A DNA stretch of 64,000 nt, from contig CM054158.1 in the NCBI GenBank assembly GCA_028751875.1, forward strand, positions 4,860,167 to 4,924,166, read 5' to 3'. This document shows, piece by piece, positions 11,765 through 23,985 of the stretch. A program made the translations under genes and the position numbers. This DNA comes from Rapana venosa. Lineage: Eukaryota; Mollusca; Gastropoda; Neogastropoda; Muricidae. The stretch's first letter is position 1; each line of letters starts with the position of its first letter. The notes beneath the pieces were generated by a model. That model did not search any database, was not told where the DNA came from, and saw only the letters and a program-made list of their open reading frames with translations.

Positions 11765-12205
11765 GATTTTCGGTGTTAGTATCCCCTATTTGCTGTCCTC
11801 TCTTGTTCTGCCTGTTCCTTTTCTTCCTGTCTGTCACCCTCCTTCTTCTTGTCTGTTTTCTGCAGTCTTGGTCCCATTGCCTTTTTCCTATTAGAAAAAC
11901 TTTTTTTGTTTTAAATAAAACTAACAATTCTCTCTCAGCGAAGTCGAATGGCTGGGCTGACTTGTCAGGCGCTTAACGGCAGGGCAAACGCGTTATTCGC
12001 TCTTTGGTCAGTCAATTAGTTTCGCTGAGCGTTTCGACGACGACGACGACGACCGCGACGACGACAAAGAAGAAGAAGAAGAAGAAAGAAGAAGAAGAAG
12101 AAGAAGAAGAAGAAGAAGCCGACGACGAGACGACGACGAAGATGATGATGATGATGTGATGATGATGATGGATGATGATGATGTCGATGATGATGATGCT
12201 GATGA
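11765..12205 (+). mobile_element. D-family retroposon ending in GAC, GAA and GAT repeats
   Basis: Landmarks in family order are ttctgcctgttccttttctt, the acttgtcaggcgcttaacgg block at 11,960-11,979, a shortened gctcattt-like region, and then a triplet tail: (GAC)n 12,035-12,065, (GAA)n 12,066-12,118, (GAT)n 12,140-12,205. The minus-strand poly-Val/Ser/Phe frames are tail translations. Second copy at 28,160-28,600. Confidence 0.8.
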
Positions 12206-12329
12206 TGAAATATGGAGCCCACAGCAAGTACTCTCGGCCAGAATCCTTGGATTTCAAATCACTGGCTTTCCTAGCCTTCACAGAATGAAACTTTAAAAGT
12301 TGTCATTTAAAAAGTCATACTTTGGTTTT

Positions 12330-12680
12330 ATTTCCTGACACACTTTACTTTCTGACCTTGCTCACCCGTGCTTGGGTTCAGATCCTAGGTTTGAGCTCCA
12401 CCGTTCAATGGGATATTATCCCATGGAGTTACATCAGTGGTCCGACTCCACTCCCCCAATCTTTGAGGACTATAAACCGAGTGCCCGTGGTGCGAACGCG
12501 GCAGAAGCTTTGCGCGCAGGTTTTTCAAACCATTGTTCCAGACTTTCCAAAAGAGTAGGCCCATGTGTGCCGGTAGAAAGGGATGACAAAATTTCTAAAA
12601 CCGCATGCACATGGAGATTATATGTTTAAACCAAAAAAAGCACATCGGGGCTTATTCCATTATCCTCGAAATAACAGAAT
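12330..12680 (+). mobile_element. T-family SINE, degraded head
   Basis: A tRNA-like B box (gggttcagatcctagg at 12,375) is followed by ggagttacatcagtggtccg, aggactataaaccgag, the gtgccggtagaaagggatg block and the terminal ttattccattatcctcgaaa. The 3' half falls in a variable cluster (12.57-12.82 against 28.98-29.21 kb). Second copy at 28,725-29,075. Confidence 0.85.
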
Positions 12681-13449
12681 ATGGATAAAGAAATAGATAA
12701 AGATGTTGAGGCTATCTCGCTCTTTGTGATGGGTCACTGACTTAAATGTTCTACTTATGTGTACCACATGGGAGTTTGGGGGGGTTTTTTTAAAGAAAGC
12801 AAAAGAGAGGAGGAAAAAAAGGAAAAATGACTTCCAAATTTTTTAGGGACAGATGGTCTTTTTGGTTATACCATATGGAAAAAACTTCCAGTGATGATCT
12901 CTGCCCCGCGGAAATCAATACGTCAGTTCAATCCTTGAGACCTTTTCCTCATCCCTTACCTGTTTACATCTGCTTCTTTTTGAGAGAGGAGAGGAGAGAG
13001 AGAGAGAGACTGAGACGAGAGATGAGAGAGAGAGGAGAGAGGAGACGAGAGATGAGGATAGCGTGAGAGAGGGAGAGAGAGAGAGGAGGCGGCATGCACA
13101 AGTACAAGCACGAGACACACACACGCGTGCGCGCGCACGGCACACACACACAAACACACCCACACACACAACACACACCACTTGTTATATCACTAAGAGT
13201 GAACAGTCGTTAACTTGAAGACAACAACAACAAAAACACACTCATCACACCACATACTTCAAGTATTTCATGCTAAGCAAATTAAAGATGCAAATAAATC
13301 GCCACATACGGTGAGAGAAAAAAAAAAAAATTCTTTTCTTTATCTTAGTTCACCATGTATCAACATGAATGTAGTTCTTGCTTTTTGGAGCGGCCGAAAG
13401 GATATAAACTATTTTGATAGGAGGATAGTAAAAGGTTAATCTTACGTAG
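12681..13449. other. GA and CA tracts, no gene
   Basis: GA-rich 12,980-13,088 and CA-rich 13,110-13,182. The flanking unique sequence shows no recognised gene. Second copy at 29,076-29,847. Confidence 0.8.
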
Positions 13450-13850
13450 AGGTAGGAGGCGGGGAAGAGGAGCGTGAGGGAAGCAGTATTGTGGTGTGAG
13501 TGTTGAGAGGGGTTAGGGGGTTAAGGCGGGGGGGGGGGGGGGGGGGTCGGTTTCGATTTTTTTTTTTTTATATTTTATACGCGCAGATGAGCAGCTTGCA
13601 TGAAGAGTAGAGGTGGCGGATCAACTAAAACCCGACTGTGCTTCTTCCTCGTTTTGAGGAGAGAGGCCGGGGAAGTGGAGAGGAGGGAGCAGTATTGTGT
13701 GTGTGTGTTGGAGGGGTAGGGTTTAAGGGAGGGGTGGGGGGGGTCGGTTTCGATTTTTTTTTTTTAATTTTTCTACGCGCCGCTGAGCAGCTGCATGAAA
13801 GAGTAGTGGCTGGCGGATTCAACTAAACCGATGTTCTTCCTGTGCGGTTT
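13450..13850. repeat. Two tandem units of ~206 bp
   Basis: Both units contain gcagtattgtg (13,482 and 13,689), ggtcggtttcgattttt, a gagcagc-t-gcatgaa segment and ttcaactaaa-cc. They differ by small indels and poly-G length. Second copy at 29,848-30,248. Confidence 0.8.
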
Positions 13851-14069
13851 TTGTGTTCAGTCTCACAGGCAGGAATAGTGTTACGTTTCCGACCTTCACG
13901 CCCGCTGTCTCTTGACCAAGGCGGACAAGATCACTTCCGATCCCGAAAAAAACCACCAAACCCCCACACACAAACTACACCACCACCCACCATAAACTAC
14001 CACCACCCTAACTACTACCACCACCACCACAACTATCTTCCACCACACAACAACAACTAAATCTCCAGT

Positions 14070-14770
14070 GGCACGCGCCAGGAGTGTGTGTTTTGTGTGT
14101 GTGTGTGCGTGTGTGTGTGTGTGCGTGAGTGTGTGTGTGGGTGCGTGTGTGTGTGCCCCGTGCGTGTGTGTGAGTGTGTGTTCGTGAGTGATGTGTGAGT
14201 GTGTTGTATGTGTGTGTGTTGTGTGTGTGTGTGTGTGTGTTGTGTGTGTGTGTGTGTGTGGGTGTGTGGGTGTATGTATGTGCTTTTTTTTTTATTTTTT
14301 CTACTCGTGTGGAGTGTGTGGTGAGTGTGTGTGTATGTGTGAGTGTGTGTGTGTGTGTGTGGGTGTGTATGGTGGGTATGTGTGTGTGGGTGTGTGTGTG
14401 TGAGTGTTTCTGTGTGTGATTTTTTGGGTTATGTGTGAGGGTTGTGTTGTGTGTGTGTGAGTGTGAGTGTGTATGTGTGTGTGTATGTGTGTGTGTGTTG
14501 CTTACATGTGTGGTGTTGTGCGTGTGTAGGTGTGTGTGTGTGGGGCGTGTTGTGTGTGTGTGTTGTGTTGTGTGTATGTGTGTGTGTGTATGTGTGTGTG
14601 TGTTATGATGTGTGTGTATGTTGTGTGAGAGGTGTGTATGTGTTGTGTGTATGCGTGTTGGTGTGTATGTGTGTGTGTTGTTGTGGTGCGTGTGTTTGAT
14701 TTCTGAGAGTGTGTGTGTGATCTTGTGTGGGTGTGTGTGTGTGGGTGTATGTGTGTGTGTGTGTGGGCGT

Positions 14771-14809
<39 letters not shown>

Positions 14810-14864
14810 AGTATGTGTGTGTGTGATTGTGAGTGTGTGTGTGTGTGTGCGTGTGTGTGTGTGC

Positions 14865-14896
<32 letters not shown>

Positions 14897-15110
14897 GGAT
14901 GATGTTGTGTGTGTGTGTGTGTGAGTGTATGTATGTGTTGTGTGTGTGTATGCGTGTGTGTATGTGTGTGGTTTGCGTGTGTGTATGTGTGTGGTGAGTG
15001 TGTGTGTGTGGTTGTGTGTGTGTGTGTATGTGTGTGTATGTGAGTTGTGTTGTGAGTGTGTGTGTTGTGTGTGTGTGTGTGTTGTGTGTGTGTGTGTGTG
15101 TGTGTGCTCC
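14070..15110. repeat. ~1 kb TG-dominated tract
   Basis: Nearly uninterrupted (TG)n with scattered TA, GA and GGTG variants and one T/A-rich island at 14,284-14,305. All frames (Val/Cys on plus, His/Thr on minus) are repeat translations. The copy at 30,468-31,508 appears identical across the whole kilobase, which is unexpected for independently evolving DNA. It is preceded by a CCA/CAA-rich stretch at 13,955-14,055. Confidence 0.95.
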
Positions 15111-15259
15111 ATCCCAATCGATTGACGTTTGGGTTCATTGTAGACTAGAGATGCCGGACTGCTTTTGTGTAGAGAAGAGGAATATGATGCATCGTTTTAC
15201 CACCTGATAAATCCGGCTTAACAAATCTCTATCTCTCTCTCTCTCTTCTCTCTCTCCCT

Positions 15260-15293
<34 letters not shown>

Positions 15294-15977
15294 GTTGTGG
15301 GAACGGATGACCAAATTTTACAAAACTGCATAAACACACAACGGGGAACTGTGTAAAAAAAAATAAAATGCACATGAGTGCTTAGTCATTATCTCGAAAT
15401 TTAAAATTATAAATACAAAATAAATAGCTTCTCTTTCTTTCTGCCCTTCCTCCCGTATTCCCCTACCCCCTACCCCTACCCGTGTGTGTGTGTGTGCGCG
15501 CGGACATGCGCAGGCACACTGCACGTGCGATTTTCCTCCTCTTCCAACCCACACACGACACAACACAACCTTTCCTTCCTATTTAAAAAAAAAAATGATG
15601 GCTTTTACACTTCATCATCCAATTCTTCTGTTTCTCTCTGCTCGTGTGCCCCCCCCACCCCCCCCCCCCCCCCCCGCACCCCCCTTACCCACCCCCACCC
15701 CACCCCTTATCTCCCTTGTTAGTTAGCCGATCGAGACCGAAACTTAGTGGCTAGTTTCTTGCCTCGTGACAGACATCCTCTGCTTTGATCCTTAGTGAAA
15801 TTTTGGCTTCCGCGCAGTATTAATTGCTATGTGTCTCTTTCAGTGAGAGTGTGTGTGTTCCTTCGTTGGGTTGGTTGGGTTGTTTGATCCTGGTTGTTGA
15901 CAGGTCAAAAGGGGCTTTGCTGGTGTAGAAGTAAGTGGAGGGCTTGTGCACGAAAAGCCCAACAGGGGCATGACTTC
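15111..15977. other. CT tract, T-family scrap and C-rich run, no gene
   Basis: CT repeats 15,228-15,292. T-family SINE 3' end 15,296-15,420 (gggaacggatgaccaaatt to the tcgaaat terminus). C-rich run 15,650-15,710. Variable cluster 15.36-15.97 kb against 31.76-32.36 kb. No gene recognised. Confidence 0.8.
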
Positions 15978-16024
15978 TTGTGTGTGTGTGATGTGTGTGT
16001 GTGTGTGTGTGTGTGTGGTCTCTC

Positions 16025-16066
<42 letters not shown>

Positions 16067-16415
16067 ACTCTCTCTCTCTCTTCTTCTCTTCAATCTTATC
16101 TATTATCTATCTATCTAAACACATACACACACGAACACACACACACCACACACAAACACAACACACACTACATACACACAAACACACAAGCACACACACC
16201 GCAACACACACACACAACACACACACACACACAACACGCCACACACACCACACACACAACACACAACAACGCCACACACACACACCACACACAGCACACA
16301 CACACACAACAAAAGCACAACACCAACACCAACACACACACACACACCACTCACACACACACGCACACACACAACCACACACACACACAACACTCACCAC
16401 CACAACACCAAGGTC
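15978..16415. repeat. TG, CT and CA block at the copy 1 / copy 2 junction
   Basis: TG 15,978-16,018, CT 16,019-16,090, a short GATA-type run, then an imperfect CA tract 16,120-16,408 leading into module A (aaggtcgtttgccggtc, 16,410). The left part of this block is absent at the end of copy 2, so the two copies part company within the TG tract at about 15,985-16,000. Confidence 0.9.
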
Positions 16416-17927
16416 GTTTGCCGGTCGTTCGATCGGGGAATGGTTTTTTTATTGGGTCTGTTGAAGTTGTTTGGTTTTTTCTTGATACGTTGAGAGAGAG
16501 AGAGAGAGAGAGATGTGATTAAGAGGAGGAGAGAGTTATTTTTTTTTTCGTTAGTCTGTGTGTGTGTGTGGGTTGTGTATGTGTGTGTGGTGGGGGGGGG
16601 GGGGGGGGTACGTGCGCACGCGCCTTTGTGTGTGGTGTGTGTGTTGGTGTGTGTGTGGTTGTGTGTGTGTGTGTGTGTGTGGTGTGTGTGTGTGTGTGTG
16701 GTTGTGTGTGTGTGTGTTTTGTGTGTATGTGTGTGTTGTGTTCCACACCCTAGAAGTTGTTTTATTCTAGAAGATGACTAAAAAATCTATTTTATTTTGG
16801 TAGAGTTTCCTCTCACGTTCTCGCGTTTTCTCTCTCTCTCTTCTCTTCTCTCTCTCTTCTCTCTCTTCTCTCTCCCTCTCTCTCTCTTCTCTCTCTCTTC
16901 TCTTCTGTCTGTCTGTTCTGTCTGTCTGTCTGTCTTTAATTTAACGTTCTTTTCACATTACGTGATATTGTGTGGTGTGTGTGTGTGTGTGTGTGTCTCT
17001 CTTCTCTCTCTTCTCTCTTCTCTTCTCTCTCTATCTCTCTCTCTCTCTCTCTCTCCTCTATCTCTATCTATCTATCTATCTATCTAACACAACACGACAC
17101 CACCAAACACACACACAACAACAAACAACCACACATACATCCACCAAAACACACCGACAACACACACACACACACACAACACACACCACACACACGCACA
17201 CACCAACCACACACACACACACACACCACACACCCGCACACACAAACACACACCACACGCACACACACACAACACACACACACCACACACAAACACACAC
17301 GCACACACACACACACAACACACACACACGCCACACACACACACAACACACTCGCAACACACAACACAACACACTCCACACAACACACACCACAACAACA
17401 CCCAAGGTCGTTTGCCGGTCTACGTTCGATCGGGAGGTGTTTTTATTTGGCTGGGTTGTTGGTTTGGGGTTTTTTTTCTGATACGATGAGAGAGAGAAGA
17501 GGAGAGAGAGGAGAGGAGAGTGAGTGTGCTTTTTGTGTGTGTGTTGTGTGTGTGATGTGTGTGTGTGTGTGTGTGTGGTGTGGTGTGTGTGTGTGGTGTG
17601 TTTCTTTTTGATTTAATTTTCTTTTAACATTAAGTGATTTAGACAAATAAAAACCCCCCCCCCCCAAAACCAAAAGGAAGGCGGGGGAGGGTCGCGTGCA
17701 CGCACGATCTTTGTGTGTGTGGTGTGTGTGTGGTGTGTGTATGTGTGTTGTGTGCTGTGTATGTGTTATATGTGTTGTGTGTTTTGTGTGGTGTGTGTGT
17801 TGTCGTGTGTGTGTGTCTTTATGTGTTGTGTTCACACCCTCAGAAGTTGTTATTTCAGAAGATGACTAAAAAATTATTTTTTTTGGTAGAGTTTCCTCTC
17901 AACGCTCTCGCGCTTTCTCTCTTCTCT

Positions 17928-17960
<33 letters not shown>

Positions 17961-18218
17961 GCCTCTCTCTCTCTCTTTTCTCTCTCTCTCTTCTCTTCTT
18001 CTCGCTCTCTCTCTCTCTCTCTCCTCTCTCGCTCTCTTGGTGGTGGTGGGGGGGGGGGGGGGGGGGGGGGGGGGGGTGGTTTTTTGTTTGAAGGTAATAA
18101 TGTTGGTCTCGTCCATTATTATTCTTTTTATTGTGTTGTTGGTTAGGAAGCCTTATCTGGTTTCTTTATTCTAAACTCTTTCATTGGTGTCTATGCTAGT
18201 GGGGGCTGTGCCAGCAAA

Positions 18219-19104
18219 ATCATAATGTGCCTCTGTCTGCTCTCTTTCGGCACTGATTCAATGCCCATGTCCTTACTACCGTCTGTGTCCTACTTACTAC
18301 GCTATGTGTCCACAGGCATTCAAATACACTGTCTATACGCACTGTGTCCCACAGGCATTCAATACACTGTTCTATACCGCTCTGTAGTCACACAGGTATT
18401 CAAATCACTGCCTACTACCGCTCTGTGTCTACTACTGCTCTGGTCTCTACTGCTCCTGTGTCCTACTACGCTCTGTATCACACAGGACATTCAATCACTG
18501 TCCTACTACCGCTTGTGTCCTACTACGCTCTGTGTCTACAGGCATTCAATACATTGTCTACTACCGCTCTGGTGTCACACAGGAATTCAACACTGTCCTA
18601 CTACGCTCTGTGTCTCTTACGCTCTGTGTACTACTAAGCTCTGTGTCCTACAGGCATTCAATCACTGTCTGACAAACCGCTCTGTGTCACAAGGTTTCAA
18701 TAACTGTCCTACTACGCTTGTGTCTACAGGCATTCAATACCTGTCTACTACCGCTCTGTGTTACAGGTATTCAATTAATGTCCCTACCACGCTCTGTGTC
18801 TTATACGCTCTGTGTCACACAGGCATTCAATACACTGTCTGACCACCTTCTGTGTCCTACTACCGTCTGTGTCCTACTAGCTCTGGGTCTACAGGCATTC
18901 AAACAATGTCTACAGATGCTCTGTGTCACACAGGTATTCTAATACATGTCTACTACGCTCTGTGTCCTTCTTACACTCTGTGTTCCTACTACCACTCTGT
19001 GGCACCAAGGCTTCAATACATGTTCTCCTACGCTCTGTGTCCTACTACCACTCTGTGTTCACACAGGCAGTTAATACACAGTTCTGTTACCATCTTGTCT
19101 ACAG
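18219..19104. repeat. Minisatellite, second copy
   Basis: Base-for-base equivalent of the 1,840-2,725 array, including its irregular single-base dropouts. Real tandem arrays of this kind drift quickly, so exact identity argues for a duplicated assembly of a single locus. Confidence 0.9.
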
Positions 19105-22100
19105 CCATTTGCTAGGTATTCTTCACTATTTATTATTCTGCCTGTGTTTGTTGATTTTCTTCGTTCTCGTATAGAGCTCCCAGTTCTCAATGGTGAGATT
19201 TTTGTGAATACCACCGGTTTTTGTTGTTGTTGTTGTTTTGTGGTTTTTTTATTGTTTTTTTGTGGGTTCTGCCTACCTACAGTTTTCTTGATTTAAACCA
19301 TTGCGCTGGGCGGCAACAGCAAAGTGAGAGGTGTTGACAGTGGCTTTCCCTTATGAATTCATTAAGCTTAGTCTTTAGTGATGACTATGACTCTCGACTA
19401 GGGAGGCTTGACTTGCACACTCCTTTTGTGCTACAAGCCCTTGGGGGCTGGTTGGCCTTTGGAGAAGATCTCCAACGTGGATGTCCTTCTTGCCCACTTG
19501 GACTCGAGAGGTGGGATGTTTAATGCGGGGAAAGGCTCTCCACTATAATCAAATTACTGCCCAATTTCCGAAACAGCAGCTGTCCTCTGCTGTTTGGCGG
19601 TTCATCTCGTCGGAACACGACGGACAAAACTACCATGACGGTAGCCACATTCGCGGTGAAGGATGCTGGGATGGGTATGTTCGTGTTTCCCTATACCCAC
19701 CGAAAAGCTGGACATGAATTGCAGGATCTTTATGTGCATATTTGAGTTTTTATGTGGTGTGTGTATGTGTATATACGCGAGGGAATTAAGGTCATGGCAG
19801 GTCCTGCACTTGAATTTATATATATATATATATATATATATAGATATTTATATATATATATATATATATATATTACCTTAACAATCACTGTGTCAATTTC
19901 TTATAGATAGATAGATAGTAGATAGATCGATTAGATAGATAGATAGATAAGATAGATAGATAGATAGAGAGATAGATAGATCGATAGATACGTTGTGTCT
20001 GTGTGGGTGTGTGTTGGCGAAGGGAGGGAGGGGCGAGGCATACAGTATGCAGAATGGGCATAGTGGCAAACCGGTGGGACGGGTGCGTGGGACGGCATGT
20101 TAGACTATGTGCACGTTTGGCAGTCACGTGTGACTGAGAGCAGGCTAGTTTGGACCACACGCCAAGGAGAAACAGCCTAACAAAAGTCATGAATCCTTTG
20201 AAATACAGGTCTACTAGAGGCTGGTCATAGATCATTAATTCTCCACCCCACCCCAATTCTCCTCCCTCTCATCTTCTCTCTCTCTCTCTCTCTCTTCTCT
20301 TTCTTCTCTCTCTCTCTCTCTCTCTATCTTTTCTTCTGGGATGGATGTATAAAAAAAAAATTGGTTAAGCAATGGGTGCTTATTCATTATTCCCTCGAAA
20401 TAAAAGGAATTTGTCATTCTCCTCTCTCCCTCTCTTCTCTCCCTCTCTCATAAGATGTGGACTAAGCTGACGGACATATTTCAGCACCACTGGAGTTAAC
20501 AGGGTGAGTGATGGTATGTAGCCCTCTTTTGTTGTAGTTTCCCTTGATGAGTTTGCATAGGAAGTCATTATAAGGGTATAATGTGCATTTCCCCAAGATT
20601 TCACAGAATTGTTTCTTTTCTGCTTGTGATGATGTCATTCTGTATTGAAAACTGTTGTAGGCTTCACAACAGCAGCTGAATAGTTAAGCAGTGCTGAAAC
20701 AGCACTGATCTTAAGGTTAATTTGAATAGAGTAATATTGTTGTATTAGAAAAAGTTTGGATATTTAGTGCTCACGAAAAATGGCTGTACTATGGAAAAGC
20801 CATGCCTTGTTCCTGTGATTAATTGTATTTAAATAATTAGGAAATCTGTTGTTTCTACAAAGCTTAGTTTCACAATGCATATAAAGATTGGCATGTCGAG
20901 ATAAAGAATCTTGTTAATTGTTTTGAAAAAAACTAGTATTATTGATTAGGTAATGCTTTTGACTTGTTCATTAAGATATTTGATGCAAAATACAAAAAAA
21001 ACCCCACTGGTGTATATGGGCGGAGGAAATTTGGGACTGGATGCAGCTGTATGCACATTGTGAATCAGGCACCTCTATTGCTTTTTAAGCAGTTTTTAGA
21101 CTTTCGTATTGCGTACACTAATGATCTTGTTTATAGTGAAACCAATAGATATCCTCTCTTGTTAATGCTGCTGTAAGATGCATAGATCTTGGATTAGATT
21201 CTGCAATATGATGAGTGCAGGTTACTTTAAAGTCTGACAGATGCTTTAGTTCTAGATGTCAAGGGGAAAAAGCACTGGGTTCACAAAATACGTACTGTTT
21301 GTGTGAACTTGGTTTGGGTTTGTTTGGCAAATCAAGGTGTCGGATATTGTAGGGAGTTTTATCAACGTTTTCAGGCAAAGATTGATTGACTGCCAGTGGC
21401 AGCAGTGGATGGGGTCATATACAAAACAGTGAAAGATTTCAAATGTACAGACAATTTATCGGTTAACACGAGGTCAAACCTTATCTAATGTTGATATGGA
21501 CATTCATTTGAAATAGAAAGAATTATGTCTAGTTAGTCTTGGTGTATCGACATAAATGTTAATAAATTTAGATATATGAAGCATGATGATGATGGACCTA
21601 GGTTGCTTGCCATTATGTAAAGCAAACAGTGGAAGATGAAAGTTATTTTGTGCTGTTGATGTAGTATATTGAAGATGTAAGACAGAATTATATTTCCGGG
21701 TAAAGTATAGTAGACAGCCTAATTTCATTTAGATTCTGTTACTCATGGCATATGTCATCTGGAGATTGTGCGCCAGCCTTGTTTGTATTTGTGTGATAGC
21801 TTTAGAATATGAGATGATCTTGGTGTCTTAAGTCATATTTTTGTGGAAGTGAGTTTTATTTTTAGGTGGTTGTGGGTATACCATAGTCTTTTTTTTTTTC
21901 TTTTTTTTTTGGGGGGGGGGCTTTGTTTTTTGTGCTTCTTTTTTTACCATAAACTGCTAGCAGTTCGGCACCCCCTTATGTATGGTGCCACTGGCCTTTT
22001 TGTGAATAAATCTTTCGAGTTCGAGTTCTCTTCTTCTCTCTCTCTCTTCTCCTCTTCTTCTCTCTCTCTCTCTCTCTCACTCTTCTCTCTCTCTCTCTCT

Positions 22101-23322
22101 CATTAATATCAATACTCTTTGTTTTGTTGTGTTGTTTGTTTTGTTCTTTTTTTCGTAATTGGATTTAAAGCACTAAATTGTTTGGACATCATGTATGGGC
22201 CATAGCAATTTTGGAATAAATTCTCTCTCCTCTCTACTCTCTTCTCTCTCTCTCTCTCTCTCACTCACTCTGCCTCATGATCTCCACAAACACTGAAAAT
22301 AATTCGGAGTGATGAAGAAGAAGAAGAGAGGAGGAATGTGACATAAGGTGAGGCATAAAATCAAGAAGGACAACACTAACAGCTTGTTCCCCTTTCATCC
22401 AAACACATTGACGCCTTGTTGTTGAAAAAAAAATAACCACCTCCCTCCCTCCCTCCCTCCCTTCCCGGTTTGGCAATGAACGCTAAGACTGGTGAGTTGC
22501 ACTCACTGAAAGGTACGCTCGCATAGTGGCATGGGAGGGCTCCATTGTGGAGGTCACTCGGGTGGATGCTTCCCCTTCACGCGTGTTTGTCTGAATTGCT
22601 GCCATGTATTGTTGGTTGGTTGCCAAGGTTGCTTTTTCTTTTAGGGGGACGTGGTGTGGGCGTTGTGTGTGTGTGTGGGGGGGGGGGGGGGGGGGGGAGA
22701 GGGGCCTGGGGGGGGGGGGGGGGGAGTGCTAGTGTGTGTGTGAGGATTGGTTTGTGTGTGTGTGTGTATCTGGTGTATCTGTGTGTCGATGTGTGTGAGA
22801 GGGTATGGAAGTTGATGAGGAGAGAGAGAGAGGGTGTTTGTTTCATGATGGTGGTGGGGGGGTGGGGGGGGTGGGGGAGTGGAGGTGTGAGTTATGTGTG
22901 TGTTGTTGGTGTGTACTTCATTCTATTTATTCTTTTAATTCCAGATCTTAGAATAAGCTGTCATTTCCTTTTTTTTTTTTTTTACTGCATCCCCTTGTGC
23001 GTGCCGTTTTCTACATGTTGTCATTGTTTCACGGACAAATGCCTCTCTTTCAAAAGGCGGACAACGTATTAGCGAGTGCGCAAGATGTTCTGTGGGGTTC
23101 GCAGATGGGAAGTGGGTTCTGTGTGTGTGTGTGTGTGTGTTGTGTGTGTGTGTGTGTGTGTGTGTTGTGTGTGTTTGTGTGTGTGTTGTGTGTGTGTGAG
23201 AGAGAGAGAGAGAGATGAGGTGAGAGGAGAGAGGATGAGAGATGAGGAGAGAGAGAGTGACGTGAGGGAGGAGAGTAGTGAGAGAGAGTGGAGAGAAGTT
23301 CTTTTAAGTATTTTTCATTCAC

Positions 23323-23985
23323 CTACCCCGAAAGTCCCTTGGTACGTGGGGGGGCACTAATGGAGATTTTGCAACCAGCTTCCCCACTCCCCTGCGGTCC
23401 TCTGCTATCGTAGCAAGTCGTTCATCAAGGCAGTCCACTCTTGATGTTGTCTTCATCGTTTTCTCTGTCTGCCTCTTCGTTCTCCTTGGACTGTTCCCTG
23501 TGGTAGGACAGTCTTGGCCAGTCCAGATGTTTGTGTGACGTGTCCGGACCACTTTAGTTTGCGGATTTTTTTTTTTCACTGAAGTCAGGAGCTCTTCATA
23601 TCGCCTTATGGCATTTTTAATTCTGAACTTCACTTCCTCAGTACTTTGTGATCTCTGTATGAGATACCGAGGAGTTTGTAAAAGCACCTCATCTCCATTG
23701 CCTGTATCCTTCTTTCAATGTCTGCTGTTATGGCCCACGTTTCACATGCGTACAAAACATGGACATGATCAGGGAACGCGTCAGTCTGATCTTGAAACTG
23801 ATGGCGATGTTCTTGTTGTTTTAGAGGACTTCAGTTTGGTTCATTGAGCTGATGGTCTGGTTATTTGAGAGAATGTCCGGTTTTTGACCTTCATTTGATA
23901 CTATCGCTCCAGATTTTGAAGCATATGGGACGGTCTCGATTTTCTTGCCGTGTATTTGGGTAAGTAGAAATAAGTATGTGTTAAA
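23323..23985 (-). pseudogene. LINE 3' fragment with reverse-transcriptase C-terminal remnant
   Basis: The minus-strand frame 23,687-23,319 contains EEVKFRIKNAIRRYEEL, TGQDCPTTGNSPRRTKRQTE and KLVAKSPLVPP. Allowing for a frameshift, these match the conserved end of a non-LTR retrotransposon ORF2 (EVKxRIxxA, W.GHV..., LQGTxxGGRRRGRQ, LVAKSSxVPP). Upstream of the frame, 23,690-23,980 is probably more of the same element (thumb region) without an open frame. The element is 5'-truncated and inactive. It is closely related to the 35,893-36,110 fragment. Confidence 0.75.

Larger units (their letters stand above)
1..15985. repeat. Copy 1 of ~16.4 kb tandem segment
   Basis: Base 1 of the window equals base 16,380, and the match continues to about 15,985 / 32,385. 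The offset grows stepwise: 16,379 up to ~5.9 kb, 16,381 at 6.2 kb, 16,383 at 7.6-9.0 kb, 16,391 at 10.2 kb, 16,395 at 11.6-12.3 kb, 16,398 at 13-15 kb. Differences sit in clusters near 5.88-6.09, 7.11-7.39, 9.27-9.42, 11.02-11.44, 12.57-12.82 and 15.36-15.97 kb. Between them I saw no difference, even in homopolymers and TG tracts. Copy 1 carries more apparent single-base deletions than copy 2 in the variable clusters. No host gene is recognised in it. Confidence 0.95.
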
